From Streptomyces gobiensis (GTDB lineage Bacteria > Actinomycetota > Actinomycetes > Streptomycetales > Streptomycetaceae), in NCBI RefSeq assembly GCF_021216675.1, contig NZ_CP086120.1, forward strand, positions 1,364,001-1,428,000: a stretch of 64,000 nucleotides of DNA, given 5' to 3'. The notes below the pieces were generated by a model. That model did no database searches. It saw only the letters and a list, made by a program, of their open reading frames with translations, and was not told where the DNA came from. Shown piece after piece: positions 27,694 through 37,111 of the stretch (position 1 is its first letter; every line of letters starts with the position of its first letter). Position numbers and translations under genes: made by a program.

Positions 27694-28881
27694 TCAGGCG
27701 GAAAGCGGACGCTGTATGCGGATGGACTGGAGCAGACCGATGGCGATCCAGACGGCGAACATCGAGGTGCCGCCGTAGGACACAAAGGGCAGCGGCAGTC
27801 CGGCGACGGGCATGATGCCCAGGGCCATGCCGATGTTCTCGAAGGACTGGAAGGCGAACCAGGCGATGATCCCGGCGGCCACGATCGTGCTGTAGAGGTC
27901 GGTCGCTTCCATGGCGATCCGGCAGGCGCGGTACAGCACCACACCGAGCAGCAGAATGATCAGGCCGCCGCCGAGAAAGCCCAGCTCCTCGCCCGCCACG
28001 GTGAAGATGAAGTCCGTCTGCTGTTCGGGGACGAACTGTCCGGTGGTCTGAGTGCCTTCAAAGAGCCCCTTGCCGGTGAGCCCGCCGGAACCGATGGCGA
28101 TCCGTGCCTGGTTGGTGTTGTAGCCGACGCCGGCTGGGTCGAGCGCGGGGTTGGCGAAGGCGGCGAAGCGGTTGAGCTGGTACTCGTCCAGCAGATCGAG
28201 CATCCAGACGGTGATCGCGCCGCCGATGCCCAAGCTGACCAGTCCGATGATCCAGCGGTTGGAGGCGCCCGAGGCGAGCAGCACCCCGAGCACGATGACG
28301 GCCATCACCATCACCTGGCCGAGGTCGGCCACGATGCCGATGGGGAGGGCGGCGAGGCAGAGGGCCTGTAGCACCGTGCGGTGGTCGGGGTGCACCCGGT
28401 CGCTCGCGTCCACCTTGGCGGAGAGCACCACGGCCATGGCGATGATGATGGTGACCTTGGCGAACTCGGAGGGCTGGAGGAAGAAACCGCCGCCGAGGTT
28501 GAGCCAGGCGCGCTCGCCGTTGATGGTGGCGCCCACTGGGGTGTAGACGAGCGCCACCAGCACGAGGGAGCTCCCGTAGAGCACCGGCATCGCCGAGCGC
28601 AGCCGTCGGTGGCCGAGCCAGAGGACACCTATGGCCAGGGCGATGCCAATGCCCGTATTGGCCAGATGCTTGATCAGGAACTGATGCGTCTCACCGCCGG
28701 TGAGCTGGGTGCGGTTGCGGGTGGCCGACCAGACCAGCAGTGAGCCGAGGGCGCACAGGGCGAAGGCCGCGAGCACCAGCGTCCAGTCCAGCCGACGCGC
28801 CAGCGAGTCACGGGCGGTCAGCCTGGTCCAGATGCTCTTCTGGATTCCGTAGCGACTCGTGTCGAAGGAGTGGATACTCAT
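27694..28881 (-). CDS. rodA: RodA/FtsW-family peptidoglycan polymerase
   Basis: 395 aa with about ten membrane helices. SEDS signatures are present: NGERAWLNLGGGFFLQPSEFAK (mid-protein) and GIMPVAGLPLPFVSYGGTS near the end. SEDS proteins polymerise lipid II and work with a class B PBP. The partner lies immediately upstream: its TGA overlaps this ATG (TGATG). In Streptomyces the homologue in this cluster serves spore-wall synthesis. A long charged N-terminal tail (~30 aa) precedes the first helix. Confidence 0.93.
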   Translation of the reverse strand: MSIHSFDTSRYGIQKSIWTRLTARDSLARRLDWTLVLAAFALCALGSLLVWSATRNRTQLTGGETHQFLIKHLANTGIGIALAIGVLWLGHRRLRSAMPVLYGSSLVLVALVYTPVGATINGERAWLNLGGGFFLQPSEFAKVTIIIAMAVVLSAKVDASDRVHPDHRTVLQALCLAALPIGIVADLGQVMVMAVIVLGVLLASGASNRWIIGLVSLGIGGAITVWMLDLLDEYQLNRFAAFANPALDPAGVGYNTNQARIAIGSGGLTGKGLFEGTQTTGQFVPEQQTDFIFTVAGEELGFLGGGLIILLLGVVLYRACRIAMEATDLYSTIVAAGIIAWFAFQSFENIGMALGIMPVAGLPLPFVSYGGTSMFAVWIAIGLLQSIRIQRPLSA

Positions 28882-31025
28882 CAGTTGAACTTCTGTTCCC
28901 GCCAGGCCTTGACCAAGGAGGCCTTGGAGCGCTGGGATTCGATGTTGCCATCCGCAGTGATCTTCGGAAGGTCCTTCTCCGGCTTGGGCAGCAGTGCCTT
29001 CTTCTTGTCGATGGAGCCGTCCTCCTGGACGCCGTACATCGCGTCATAGATGTTGCGCACCGCGGGACCTGAGGCGCCTGAGCCGGTGCCCGCCTGGGAG
29101 ATCGTCATCACGATCGTGAACTCGTCGGTGTAGGTCGCCAGCCAGGAGGTGGTCTGCTTCCCATGGATCTGGGCGGTACCGGTCTTGGCGTGCATCGGGA
29201 TCTCGTCCTGCGGCCATCCGGCGTCGGCGAACCGCCAGGAGGCGGTGCCCCGCTCGGCGACACCGCGCAGCGCACCGTCTATCTGGCTGATCGTCTTGGC
29301 GCTGGCGGGCAGCTTGCCGCGCGTCTTCGGCGTGATCTCTTCGACCTTCTTGCCATCGGGGCTGATGATGGCCTTGCCGACGGTGGGGGCGAAGAGGGAC
29401 CCGCCGTTGCCGACGGCGGAGTAGGCGGTGGCGATCTGAATCGGGGTGACCAGGGTGTCGCCCTGGCCGATGGCGTAGATGATGCTGTCACCGGCCCGCA
29501 GGATCATGCCCTCGACGCAGTTCTCCTTGGCCAGCCGGGTGACATAGTCCTTGGACTTGGACTTGGACTGCTTGCACCAGCCGTCCTTGTTGGCCGCCCA
29601 GTAGTCCCTTTTCCACTCGCGGTCGGGGATCCGGCCGCTGACCTCGTTGGGCAGGTCAATCCCGGTCTCCTTGCCGAGGCCGAAGCCATGTGCCGCCTTG
29701 TACAGATACTCGTTGGGCGTCTTCTTGGGGTGGCGCCCGCCGTCCTTCTGCCACTCCTTGTGCCCCAGGGCGTAGAAGACGGTGTTGCAGGAGACCTCCA
29801 GTGCCCGGCCCAGCGAGATCGGTCCGTGGCCCTGGGACTCAAAGTTCTTGAAGGTCTGTGCGCCAAGGCTGTAGGAGCTGCTGCAGTTGTAGTCGCCGTT
29901 GAACGGGTAGCCCGCGTTGACGGCTCCGGCCGTAGAGACAATCTTGAAGATGGAGCCGGGCGGTGCCTGGCCCTGGATGGCCCGGTTGAGCAGCGGGTAG
30001 TTGGAGTCCTTCCCGGTGAGCTTGGTGTACTGCTTACCGGAGATGCCGCCGACCCAGGCGTTGGGGTCGTAGTCCGGTTTGGAGGCCATGGCCACGATCC
30101 GGCCGGTCTTGGTCTCCATCACCACGGCAGCGCCCGCGTCGGCCTTGTACTTACGGCCGGTGATCTTGTCTGTCTCCTTGCGGGCCGTCTTCATCGCCTG
30201 GTCCAGCTGCTTCTCCACTACCGCCTGCACCCGGGAGTCGAGGCTGGTGACGAGGGTGGAGCCGGCCTCGGCCTTGTCGCTGTCGGCCTCGCCGATGACC
30301 CGGCCGAGGTTGTCGACCTCATAGCGGGTGACGCCCGCGTCGCCGCGCAGTTGGGCGTCGTAGGAGCGCTCCAGACCCGAGCGGCCGATCTGGTCGGACC
30401 GCAGCAGCGGCGAGTTGGTGTCCTTGGCCTTCTCCACCTCCTCGTCGGTGACCGGCGAGAGATAGCCGAGCGTCTGCGAGCTGGTGGCCTTGTAGGGGGC
30501 GGCATAGCGGCGCACGGCGGTGGGTTCGGCGAAGATGCCGGGGAAGTCCTCCGCGCGCTCGCGGATCTGCAGAGCCTGCTGGGTGGTGGCCTCGTCGGTG
30601 ATCGGGATCGGCTGGTAGGGCGAGCCGTTCCAGCAGGGCTGAGGGGTCTCCGCGTCGCAGAGCCGGACCTTGGCGGCGACGTCCTTGTAGGTCATGTCCA
30701 GGACGCCGGCGAGCCGGGTCAGCACCGCCTTGCCCCTGTCCTTCATTTTCATCAGCTCGGTGCGGCTGGCGGAGACGACGAGCCGGGTCTCGTTGTCGGC
30801 GATGGGCACGCCCCGGGCGTCCAGGATCGAGCCCCGGGTGGCAGGCTGGACAACCTGCTGTACGTGGTTGCCCGCTGCTTCCTTCTCGTATTCGTCGCCA
30901 TTGCGGATCTGCAGGTACCACAGCCGCCCGCCCAGGGTGAGCAGCAGCGAGAAGACCAGGATCTGGATGGCGATCAGCCGGATGGTGACCCGAGTCGTGC
31001 GCCCGGTCTCCGGAATATTGCTCAC
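28881..31025 (-). CDS. penicillin-binding protein 2 (class B transpeptidase)
   Basis: 714 aa from GTG 31025, with GGAGGGG upstream; the frame runs further but overlaps mreD. A short cytoplasmic N-terminus and one membrane helix (IAIQILVFSLLLTLGGRLWY) precede the PBP dimerisation region (PATRGSILDARGVPIADNE). The transpeptidase domain shows all three motifs: SxxK in PPGSIFKIVS, SxN in EVSCNTVF, and KTG in HAKTGTAQ. It crosslinks lateral-wall or spore-wall peptidoglycan with RodA, the next gene. A Lys/Ser-rich stretch (KQSKSKSKDY) interrupts the usual catalytic-domain spacing. Confidence 0.95.
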   Translation of the reverse strand: MSNIPETGRTTRVTIRLIAIQILVFSLLLTLGGRLWYLQIRNGDEYEKEAAGNHVQQVVQPATRGSILDARGVPIADNETRLVVSASRTELMKMKDRGKAVLTRLAGVLDMTYKDVAAKVRLCDAETPQPCWNGSPYQPIPITDEATTQQALQIRERAEDFPGIFAEPTAVRRYAAPYKATSSQTLGYLSPVTDEEVEKAKDTNSPLLRSDQIGRSGLERSYDAQLRGDAGVTRYEVDNLGRVIGEADSDKAEAGSTLVTSLDSRVQAVVEKQLDQAMKTARKETDKITGRKYKADAGAAVVMETKTGRIVAMASKPDYDPNAWVGGISGKQYTKLTGKDSNYPLLNRAIQGQAPPGSIFKIVSTAGAVNAGYPFNGDYNCSSSYSLGAQTFKNFESQGHGPISLGRALEVSCNTVFYALGHKEWQKDGGRHPKKTPNEYLYKAAHGFGLGKETGIDLPNEVSGRIPDREWKRDYWAANKDGWCKQSKSKSKDYVTRLAKENCVEGMILRAGDSIIYAIGQGDTLVTPIQIATAYSAVGNGGSLFAPTVGKAIISPDGKKVEEITPKTRGKLPASAKTISQIDGALRGVAERGTASWRFADAGWPQDEIPMHAKTGTAQIHGKQTTSWLATYTDEFTIVMTISQAGTGSGASGPAVRNIYDAMYGVQEDGSIDKKKALLPKPEKDLPKITADGNIESQRSKASLVKAWREQKFN

Positions 31026-31044
31026 AGCGTCCCCTCCTTCTCCA

Positions 31045-31794
31045 TCACAGCCGCTTGACCCCCTTGATACGTCCCGTCTTCTTCCCCGCCGACCGGCCCA
31101 GCAGAGTGCGCCGACCGCCGAAGCCGCTGATCCGGCCGCCGCGTCTGGTCCACCGCATGGAGCCGTTCCGCATGAGACTGCCGCCCAGCCCGCTGCCGCC
31201 GTTGATGCGCCAGCCACCGCGGTAGCCGCTCTCGCTGCCCGCCGCGGCACTGGCCGTTCCGGGACTGCCCGCCGCCTGATCGGCGAGTGGGTCGTTGTCG
31301 GCGCGCCGGGCCAGCGCCATAATCCACGGCACGGTGAAGGGGGCGAGCAGCAGATCGTAGAGAGTGGCCGTGAACAGCAGTCCACCCAGGCCGACATGGC
31401 GGGCGGCGGTGTCGCCGACGAGCGCGCCCACGCCCGCGTAGAGGAGCGTTGAGGAGAGCGCTGCCGCCGCGACGACGAGCATCGGAGCGGTGGCACTGCG
31501 GTGCCGGCCGCCCTCCGGCTTGGCGAGCCCGGCCGCGTAACCAACGACGCACAGCACCAGGGCGTAGCGGCCCACGGCGTGGTCGGCGGGCGGTGCCAGG
31601 TCGGCGAGCAGGCCCGCGCCGAAGCCGATGATGGCTCCGCTGGTGTGTCCATAGACCAGTGCGAGAGCGAGGACGGTCAGCAGCAGCAGGTCCGGGGTGG
31701 CACCGGGCAGTTGCAACCGGGCGAGCACACTCACCTGGACGATCAGGGCCACGACCACGAGCGAGGTCGAGAGCAGCATCCGGTTGAGGCGCAT
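31045..31794 (-). CDS. mreD: rod shape-determining protein MreD
   Basis: 249 aa. Five or so membrane helices fill residues 5-165 (MLLSTSLVVVALIVQVSVLA; LYDLLLAPFTVPWIMALA), typical of MreD. An unusually long basic Gly/Arg-rich tail of ~75 residues (RGGRISGFGGRRTLLGRS) follows and would face the cytoplasm. MreD joins MreB-MreC to the elongation machinery. It starts 3 bp after the mreC stop and ends 19 bp before the PBP2 gene. Confidence 0.92.
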   Translation of the reverse strand: MRLNRMLLSTSLVVVALIVQVSVLARLQLPGATPDLLLLTVLALALVYGHTSGAIIGFGAGLLADLAPPADHAVGRYALVLCVVGYAAGLAKPEGGRHRSATAPMLVVAAAALSSTLLYAGVGALVGDTAARHVGLGGLLFTATLYDLLLAPFTVPWIMALARRADNDPLADQAAGSPGTASAAAGSESGYRGGWRINGGSGLGGSLMRNGSMRWTRRGGRISGFGGRRTLLGRSAGKKTGRIKGVKRL

Positions 31795-31797
31795 CGG

Positions 31798-32799
31798 TCA
31801 GTCCCCTTGCTCGTCTTGCGCGTTTTGCTCATCTGGCTCGTCTGGCTGATCGGCTACGGGAGTCTGTTCCCCGTCCCCGTCCTCGTCTTCCGCGCCGGGA
31901 GTGACCGTCACCGTGACGGTCGGGGTGGGCTTGGGTTTGGGGGGCTCGGGCAGCACCATGTCGCGCGGATCCTTGCGCGGGGGCTGGACGACCACACCGA
32001 CGATGTCGAGCTTGGTGAAGCCGACATACGGACGGACGCGGACCGTGCGGGTCAGATCACCGCTGTTGGGGTTGACCTGGATGATCTCGCCGACCGGGAC
32101 TCCGGGGACAAAGGGCTTGTTGTTGCTGGAGCCGAAGGTGACCAGGCGGTCGCCTCTCTTGACATCCGCCTTGCTGTTGAGGAGCTGGACGGTGAGGGCG
32201 CTGTCGCCACGGCCGTTGGCGAAGCCCAGCTCATTGCTGGTCTCCATCCGGGTGCCGACGGTGAAGTCCGGATCCGTGGCGAGCAGCACCGTGGAGGTAC
32301 TGGGTCCGACCGTGGTGACACGGCCGACGAGACCGTCGCCATTGATGACGGTCATATCGGGGGCGATACCGTCCCGCTCGCCCGCGTCGATGGTGATGGT
32401 CCAGGAGAAGCCCTGAGCCGCGCCGATGGCGATGACCTGGGCTCCCTTGACGCCGTACTGGCCGGCGGCCGCGGTCTTGAGCAGCTTGTCGAGCTCCTTG
32501 ATCCGGGAGCGGTGCCGGTCATCGGAGCCAAGCCGCTGCTTGAGCTCGGCGTTCTCCCGCTCCAGGACGCTCAGCCGGTCGTATCGCTTACCGGAGTCGC
32601 GGATGGCGGAAATGGCGTTGCCCACCGGGCCAATCGCGGTGGCCACGCCGTTCTGTACCGGTCCCAGGGCGGAGGCGGCCCCTCGCCGGGCACCATCGAG
32701 TGGTGACTGCTCACTGCTTCGGAGGTCCACCGTGATCAGTGCGAACGCGATGGCGACCAGCAGTACGAGCAGCAGCCGGCTCTCTCGTGTGTCCCTCAC
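31798..32799 (-). CDS. mreC: rod shape-determining protein MreC
   Basis: 333 aa, GTG start. An N-terminal membrane helix (LLLVLLVAIAFALITVDL) is followed by a coiled coil with VLERENAELKQRL (~75-90) and the periplasmic-type beta domain (VIAIGAAQGFSWTITIDAGERDGI; VLLATDPDFTVGTRM). A Pro/Thr/Glu-rich tail ends the protein. It bridges MreB to PBP2 outside the membrane. Part of the tightly spaced mreC-mreD-PBP2-rodA group; 126 bp and a hairpin separate it from mreB. Confidence 0.95.
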   Translation of the reverse strand: MRDTRESRLLLVLLVAIAFALITVDLRSSEQSPLDGARRGAASALGPVQNGVATAIGPVGNAISAIRDSGKRYDRLSVLERENAELKQRLGSDDRHRSRIKELDKLLKTAAAGQYGVKGAQVIAIGAAQGFSWTITIDAGERDGIAPDMTVINGDGLVGRVTTVGPSTSTVLLATDPDFTVGTRMETSNELGFANGRGDSALTVQLLNSKADVKRGDRLVTFGSSNNKPFVPGVPVGEIIQVNPNSGDLTRTVRVRPYVGFTKLDIVGVVVQPPRKDPRDMVLPEPPKPKPTPTVTVTVTPGAEDEDGDGEQTPVADQPDEPDEQNAQDEQGD

Positions 32800-32873
32800 G
32801 TGCGACGGCCGTGCCTTCCCCTTGTCGAACCGTGTGTCTCAGTGTTGAGCTGTTCAAGCTGTTTGAGCTGTGT

Positions 32874-32918
32874 AACGATCCACCGCGGGATGGGCAGTCA
32901 CCCACGCGGCGGATCGTT
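32874..32918 (-). terminator. hairpin between mreB and mreC
   Basis: AACGATCC-A-CCGCG pairs with CGCGG-C-GGATCGTT (14 bp, one mismatch) 8 bp after the mreB stop. It could end part of the mreB transcripts and so give more MreB than MreCD. Confidence 0.65.
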
Positions 32919-32925
32919 GTGGCCG

Positions 32926-33957
32926 TTATCGGCGCGGCTGGGCGTCCAGCACCTGCTGGAGCGCCTCGAACTCCTCTACACACTTGCCGGATCCCAGCGC
33001 CACCGAATCCAGTGGGTCCTCGGCGATATGGATCGGCATCCCGGTCTCACGCCGCAGCCGCTCATCGAGGCCGCGCAGCAGGGCGCCGCCTCCGGTGAGC
33101 ACAATGCCGCGGTCCATGACATCGCCGGAGAGCTCGGGCGGGCACTTGTCGAGGGTCGTCTTGACCGCGTCGACGATGGAGTTGACCGGCTCCTCGATGG
33201 CCTTGCGTACCTCGGCGGCCGAGATGACAACGGTCTTGGGGAGACCGCTGACCAGATCACGGCCGCGGATCTCGGTGTGCTCGTCCTTGTCCAGGTTGTA
33301 CGCCGACCCAATCGTGATCTTGATGCTCTCGGCGGTGCGTTCGCCAAGCAGCAGACTGTACTCCTTCTTGATGTGCTGAATGATCGCGTTGTCCAGCTCA
33401 TCGCCCGCCACCCGGATGGACTGTGCGGTGACGATGCCGCCGAGTGAGATGACGGCGACCTCGGTGGTGCCACCGCCGATGTCCACGACCATATTGCCGG
33501 TGGCCTCATGCACCGGAAGACCGGAGCCGATCGCGGCGGCCATCGGTTCCTCGATGATGTGCACCTGGCGGGCGCCCGCCTGGGTGGACGCCTCGATGAC
33601 AGCGCGCCGTTCAACGCCGGTGATACCGGACGGAACACAGATGACGACCCGGGGCCGGGCGAGATAGCGTCGCTTATGGATCTTGAGGATGAAGTAGCGG
33701 AGCATCCGCTCGGTGATCTCGAAGTCGGCGATAACGCCGTCCTTCAGCGGACGGACCGCCACGATGTTGCCGGGGGTGCGGCCGATCATCTTCTTCGCCT
33801 CGGCGCCAACCGCCAGGATTCCCCCGGTATTGGTATTGATGGCGACGACCGATGGCTCATTGAGGACGATCCCGCGACCCCTGACGTACACCAGCGTGTT
33901 GGCGGTCCCGAGGTCGACAGCCATGTCACGGCCGATGAACGACATGTTGTTCGCCAT
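32926..33957 (-). CDS. mreB: actin-like protein MreB
   Basis: 343 aa, a full-length bacterial actin. Motifs seen: phosphate 1 in [13 protein letters not shown], phosphate 2 in [14 protein letters not shown], and the adenosine motif in [16 protein letters not shown]. In Streptomyces MreB is needed for spore-wall integrity rather than tip growth. Two ATG codons (33957 and 33945) are possible; the first is used here, and the second begins [11 protein letters not shown]. It heads the mre cluster and has its own promoter region of ~400 bp. Confidence 0.98.
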   Translation of the reverse strand: MANNMSFIGRDMAVDLGTANTLVYVRGRGIVLNEPSVVAINTNTGGILAVGAEAKKMIGRTPGNIVAVRPLKDGVIADFEITERMLRYFILKIHKRRYLARPRVVICVPSGITGVERRAVIEASTQAGARQVHIIEEPMAAAIGSGLPVHEATGNMVVDIGGGTTEVAVISLGGIVTAQSIRVAGDELDNAIIQHIKKEYSLLLGERTAESIKITIGSAYNLDKDEHTEIRGRDLVSGLPKTVVISAAEVRKAIEEPVNSIVDAVKTTLDKCPPELSGDVMDRGIVLTGGGALLRGLDERLRRETGMPIHIAEDPLDSVALGSGKCVEEFEALQQVLDAQPRR

Positions 33958-34382
33958 GAGGATACGTCTGGCCTTCCAGCAGAAGCGATGTGATGAGGAG
34001 GAGGGCAGGATGCGCTGAGGGTCGCGGAGAGACTTCCGGAGAAGCTCCCATCATCGTAGTCGCGTTCATTCGAACGCGGAGAGAGGGTTCCTCCGCCATT
34101 GTCAGCAGAACACCGGCCGTCCCTGTCTCTGGTGACGTCGTGTCCGGGTGATTCGTTCCCTCGAACAGCCGTGCATATGCCAAGTGGCGACTGATTTTCT
34201 TCGATCGCCCCAGGTCACAACCGCTCTCAACATGAGGAGCCATCAGGAAAGACGGGTGAAGAAAATCTGCAGTTCTGACTCTTCGGACCTCTCGGGCTCC
34301 TCGGACCCACAGTGCGGATCCGCCGCGACAGCCACCCCCGTTCGCGGTCGCGTCGCAGGTCGGAGCCCCTGCGGGGAACAGA
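33958..34382. other. mreB upstream region, no gene
   Basis: 425 bp between ndk and mreB, both on the minus strand. Short frames here have no family features. It contains a putative mreB -10 box with an inverted repeat (described separately) and a lower-GC stretch around 34240-34290. I see no RNA gene or riboswitch. Confidence 0.6.
34053..34078 (-). promoter_or_regulatory. putative mreB promoter with overlapping palindrome
   Basis: Read on the minus strand, TACGAT (34058-34053) fits TANNNT. Directly upstream, CGCGTTC-GAAT-GAACGCG (34078-34061) is a perfect 7-bp inverted repeat occupying the -10/-35 spacer, where a repressor or activator could bind. It is ~100 bp before the mreB start. Confidence 0.45.
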
Positions 34383-34796
34383 TCAGACGAGCCCGGGGAA
34401 GAACAGCTTCAGCTCACGTTCGGCGGATTCCGCTGAGTCGGACGCGTGAATCAGGTTCTCCCGGACGATGGTGCCGAAATCCCCCCGAATCGACCCAGGT
34501 GCGGCGGCAATCGGGTCAGTCGGCCCCGCCAGCGCCCGTACCCCCTCGATCACGCGTTCGCCTTCCACGACCAGAGCCACGGACGGGCCGGAGGCCATGA
34601 ACTCCACCAGCGGCTCATAGAACGGACGGCCCTCATGCTCGGCGTAGTGCTGCTCCAGGATGGCGCGGTCGAGTGTGCGCAGCTCCAGCGCGGAGATGGT
34701 CCATCCCGCCTTCTTCTCAATGCGGCCGATGATCTCGCCCACCAAGCCACGCTTGACGGCATCGGGCTTGAGAAGGACGAGGGTGCGCTGGCTCAT
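34383..34796 (-). CDS. ndk: nucleoside diphosphate kinase
   Basis: 137 aa, ATG 34796. It balances NTP and dNTP pools by moving phosphate from ATP through a phospho-histidine. The active-site region is the conserved segment after GPTDPIAAAPGSIRGDFGT; the histidine is in NLIHASDSAESAERE. The frame extends upstream through the repeat region, but only this part matches the family. It lies downstream of folC and the DUF4233 gene, with a repeat copy in between. Confidence 0.98.
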   Translation of the reverse strand: MSQRTLVLLKPDAVKRGLVGEIIGRIEKKAGWTISALELRTLDRAILEQHYAEHEGRPFYEPLVEFMASGPSVALVVEGERVIEGVRALAGPTDPIAAAPGSIRGDFGTIVRENLIHASDSAESAERELKLFFPGLV

Positions 34797-34837
34797 GTCG
34801 CGGCTCCTTGCAGCAAACGGGTGTAGACGGCCTGAGG

Positions 34838-35165
34838 CTAGCCCCTGCCCCACCCCTCCCCGAAACCGGGGCTCCGCCCCGGAGCCCCGGAACTCAGGAG
34901 GGTGTGTGACCGATGGAGGTTGCCCCAGACCCCCACAGTGTTGTGGGCACTCGGGCCGCCCGAGGGGCGGCACGGGTGGGCACAACACCCGGCCATCGGC
35001 CCGGACCCGCCCAGCCCCGGGGCCCGGGGCAAAGCCCCGGTTACGGGAAGGGGCGGGACACGGGGACACCCACCCACGGCACCCCCGCAACCGGGCAAAG
35101 CCCCGCCACGCGGCGGAGCCGCATATCGGTACAACCGGGAAGGGGCGGGGTACGGGAAACACTCC
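34838..35165. repeat. dispersed intergenic repeat, copy in reverse orientation
   Basis: The 412-bp gap between ndk and the DUF4233 gene is filled by the same modules as 7084-7545, on the other strand: CGGGAAGGGGCGGG blocks, GGAGCCGCATATCGGTACA, GTTACGGGAAGGGG and TGTTGTGGGC/GGGCACAACA ends. The CGTCGCGAGCTC module is replaced by a shorter loop. No gene is supported. Confidence 0.8.
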
Positions 35166-35208
35166 CACGGAACCCCGCAGTCGGCAGGCGCGGCTCCCGG
35201 CCGCCGCC

Positions 35209-35538
35209 CTAGGCCGCCTGGGAGAGGGCCTTGGCCTCGTCGATTTTCCGGCCGAAGTGGATGGACGCCCACCACAGCGCGGCGAAGACCACCCCCAGGA
35301 AGAACATCGCCGGAACGACAAAGCCCGCCGCGATCAAACCGACCTGCAGGGCCCATCCCAGCTGGAGTCCGCCCGGCCGGGTGAGCATCCCGCACAGCAG
35401 CAGGCACAGCGCCATGACGATGCCGCTGACGAGCCATACCGTGCTGGCCGGGTGACCGGAGAGATGCATGGCCACCAGCCCGGCGAAACCCACCACGAGG
35501 AACTCGCCGATCAAGGTGGAAGCACACAGGGTGCGCAT
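35209..35538 (-). CDS. DUF4233 membrane protein
   Basis: 109 aa with four membrane helices (TLIGEFLVVGFAGLVAM; VWLVSGIVMALCLLLCGML; ALQVGLIAAGFVVPAMFFLGVVFAALWWAS). It ends with a short charged tail. DUF4233 proteins are found right after folC in actinomycetes. The ATG overlaps the folC stop (TGATG), so translation is coupled. Function unknown; nothing visible beyond membrane location. Confidence 0.88.
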   Translation of the reverse strand: MRTLCASTLIGEFLVVGFAGLVAMHLSGHPASTVWLVSGIVMALCLLLCGMLTRPGGLQLGWALQVGLIAAGFVVPAMFFLGVVFAALWWASIHFGRKIDEAKALSQAA

Positions 35539-37058
35539 CAGCGGTCCCTCCCCAGGAGCAGCCGGGCCTCGCCCACGGTGATCACCGAGCCGGTGACCAG
35601 GACGCCCGCACCGGCGTACTCGTCCTCTTCCTCGGCGAGCGTGATCGCCGCCTCGAGCGCGTCGTCCAGCCGTGGCTCGACCTGGACCCGGTCCTCTCCG
35701 AAGACCTCCACCGCGAGACCGGCCAGGGCGTCCACGTCCATCGCCCGGTACGTCGAGTTACGGGTCACCACGACCTCGGCCAGGATGGGCTCCAGGGCTT
35801 CCAGAAGGCCCCGTACGTCCTTGCCGCCGCTCGGGCCGACCACACCGATCAGCCGGCTGAAGCCGAACGCCTCGGTGATCGCCGCAGCCGCCGCCTGCGC
35901 GCCCGCCGGGTTGTGCGCGGCGTCCAGCAGCACGGACGGGCTGCTGCGCACCAGCTCCAGTCGCCCGGGGGAGCTGACCGAGGCGAAGGCCTCACGGACC
36001 GTATCCACATCGAGCGTACGGTCGTGCTCGGAGCCGATCCCGAAGAACGCCTCAACGGCGGCGAGCGCCACCGCCGCGTTGTGCGCCATATGCGCGCCGT
36101 GCAGCGGCAGGAAGATGTCCGGGTACTCACCGCCGAGTCCGCGCAGTGTCATCAGCTGGCCGCCGACCGCGACCTCCCGGCGGACCACGCCGAACTCCAT
36201 GCCCTCACGGGCAACCGTGGCATCCACCTCGACGGCCTTCTTGAGCACCACCGAAGCGGCCTCAACCGGCTGCTGTGCCATCACCACGGTGGCGCCCGGC
36301 TTGACGATGCCCGACTTCTCGGTCGCGATCTCCTCGGGCGTGCCGCCCAGCCGGTCCATGTGATCGAGGGAGATGGGGGTGATCACGGCGACGCCCGCGT
36401 CGATCACATTGGTGGCGTCCCAGCTGCCGCCCATGCCGACCTCGACGATCGCCACCTCGACGGGGGCGTCCGCGAAGGCCGCGTAGGCCATACCGGTGAG
36501 CACCTCGAAGAAGGACAGCCGGTATTGCTGCTGGCTGTCCACCATGTCGACGAACGGCTTGATATCCGCGTAGGTCTCGATGAACTTCTCGGCCGGGACC
36601 GGTGCCCCGTCCACGCTGATCCGCTCGGTGATCGACTGAACGTGCGGACTGCTGTAACGGCCGGTCCGCAGATCAAAGGCGCCCAGCAGCATCTCGATCA
36701 TCCGGGCCGTGCTGGTCTTGCCGTTGGTGCCGGTGATGTGAATGCTCTGGTACGTCCGCTGGGGCTCCCCCAGCACATCCATCAGCGCCTGGATCCGGAC
36801 CCGGGAAGGCTCCAGCTTGGTCTCTCCCCAGCGCGAGGCCAGCTCCTGCTCAACCTCCCGCAGCGCCTGGTCCACCGCCGGGTCGGTGGGGCGCGCCGGG
36901 ATTCCGTCCCCCTTCGGCGGCCCGGCCTGGGTGCGCAGGGTACGGCTGCCGGCCTCGATCACCGCAAGATCGGGGTCGCGGTCGGTCTCGCTCTCGATGA
37001 TCTCCTCGAACGCGTCGGGGCCGACGTCGGGCTCGGGCTCAGGGGACTGGTCACTCAC
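35538..37058 (-). CDS. folC: folylpolyglutamate/dihydrofolate synthase
   Basis: 506 aa. It adds glutamate to folates and, in bacteria, also to dihydropteroate. The Mur-ligase fold is clear: the ATP loop ITGTNGKTSTARMIE (~residue 105), SSPHVQSITERISVDG, and LLDAAHNPAGAQAAA (~385). The first ~60 acidic residues are an actinobacterial extension. The start is only 60 bp from the left end of the IS481-family element, so any upstream promoter or operon partner has been separated. Downstream it is coupled to DUF4233 and then ndk. Confidence 0.96.
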   Translation of the reverse strand: MSDQSPEPEPDVGPDAFEEIIESETDRDPDLAVIEAGSRTLRTQAGPPKGDGIPARPTDPAVDQALREVEQELASRWGETKLEPSRVRIQALMDVLGEPQRTYQSIHITGTNGKTSTARMIEMLLGAFDLRTGRYSSPHVQSITERISVDGAPVPAEKFIETYADIKPFVDMVDSQQQYRLSFFEVLTGMAYAAFADAPVEVAIVEVGMGGSWDATNVIDAGVAVITPISLDHMDRLGGTPEEIATEKSGIVKPGATVVMAQQPVEAASVVLKKAVEVDATVAREGMEFGVVRREVAVGGQLMTLRGLGGEYPDIFLPLHGAHMAHNAAVALAAVEAFFGIGSEHDRTLDVDTVREAFASVSSPGRLELVRSSPSVLLDAAHNPAGAQAAAAAITEAFGFSRLIGVVGPSGGKDVRGLLEALEPILAEVVVTRNSTYRAMDVDALAGLAVEVFGEDRVQVEPRLDDALEAAITLAEEEDEYAGAGVLVTGSVITVGEARLLLGRDR

Positions 37059-37111
37059 GCCGCCAGTCTACGGCTGTGACCCCGCACCGCCGCAGCGCCA
37101 CCGTCTCCGGC

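Noticed and set aside
31026..31652. N-terminal extension of the PBP2 frame to 923 codons
   Set aside because: It overlaps mreD in another frame; a good ribosome site and the family N-terminus support the GTG at 31025.
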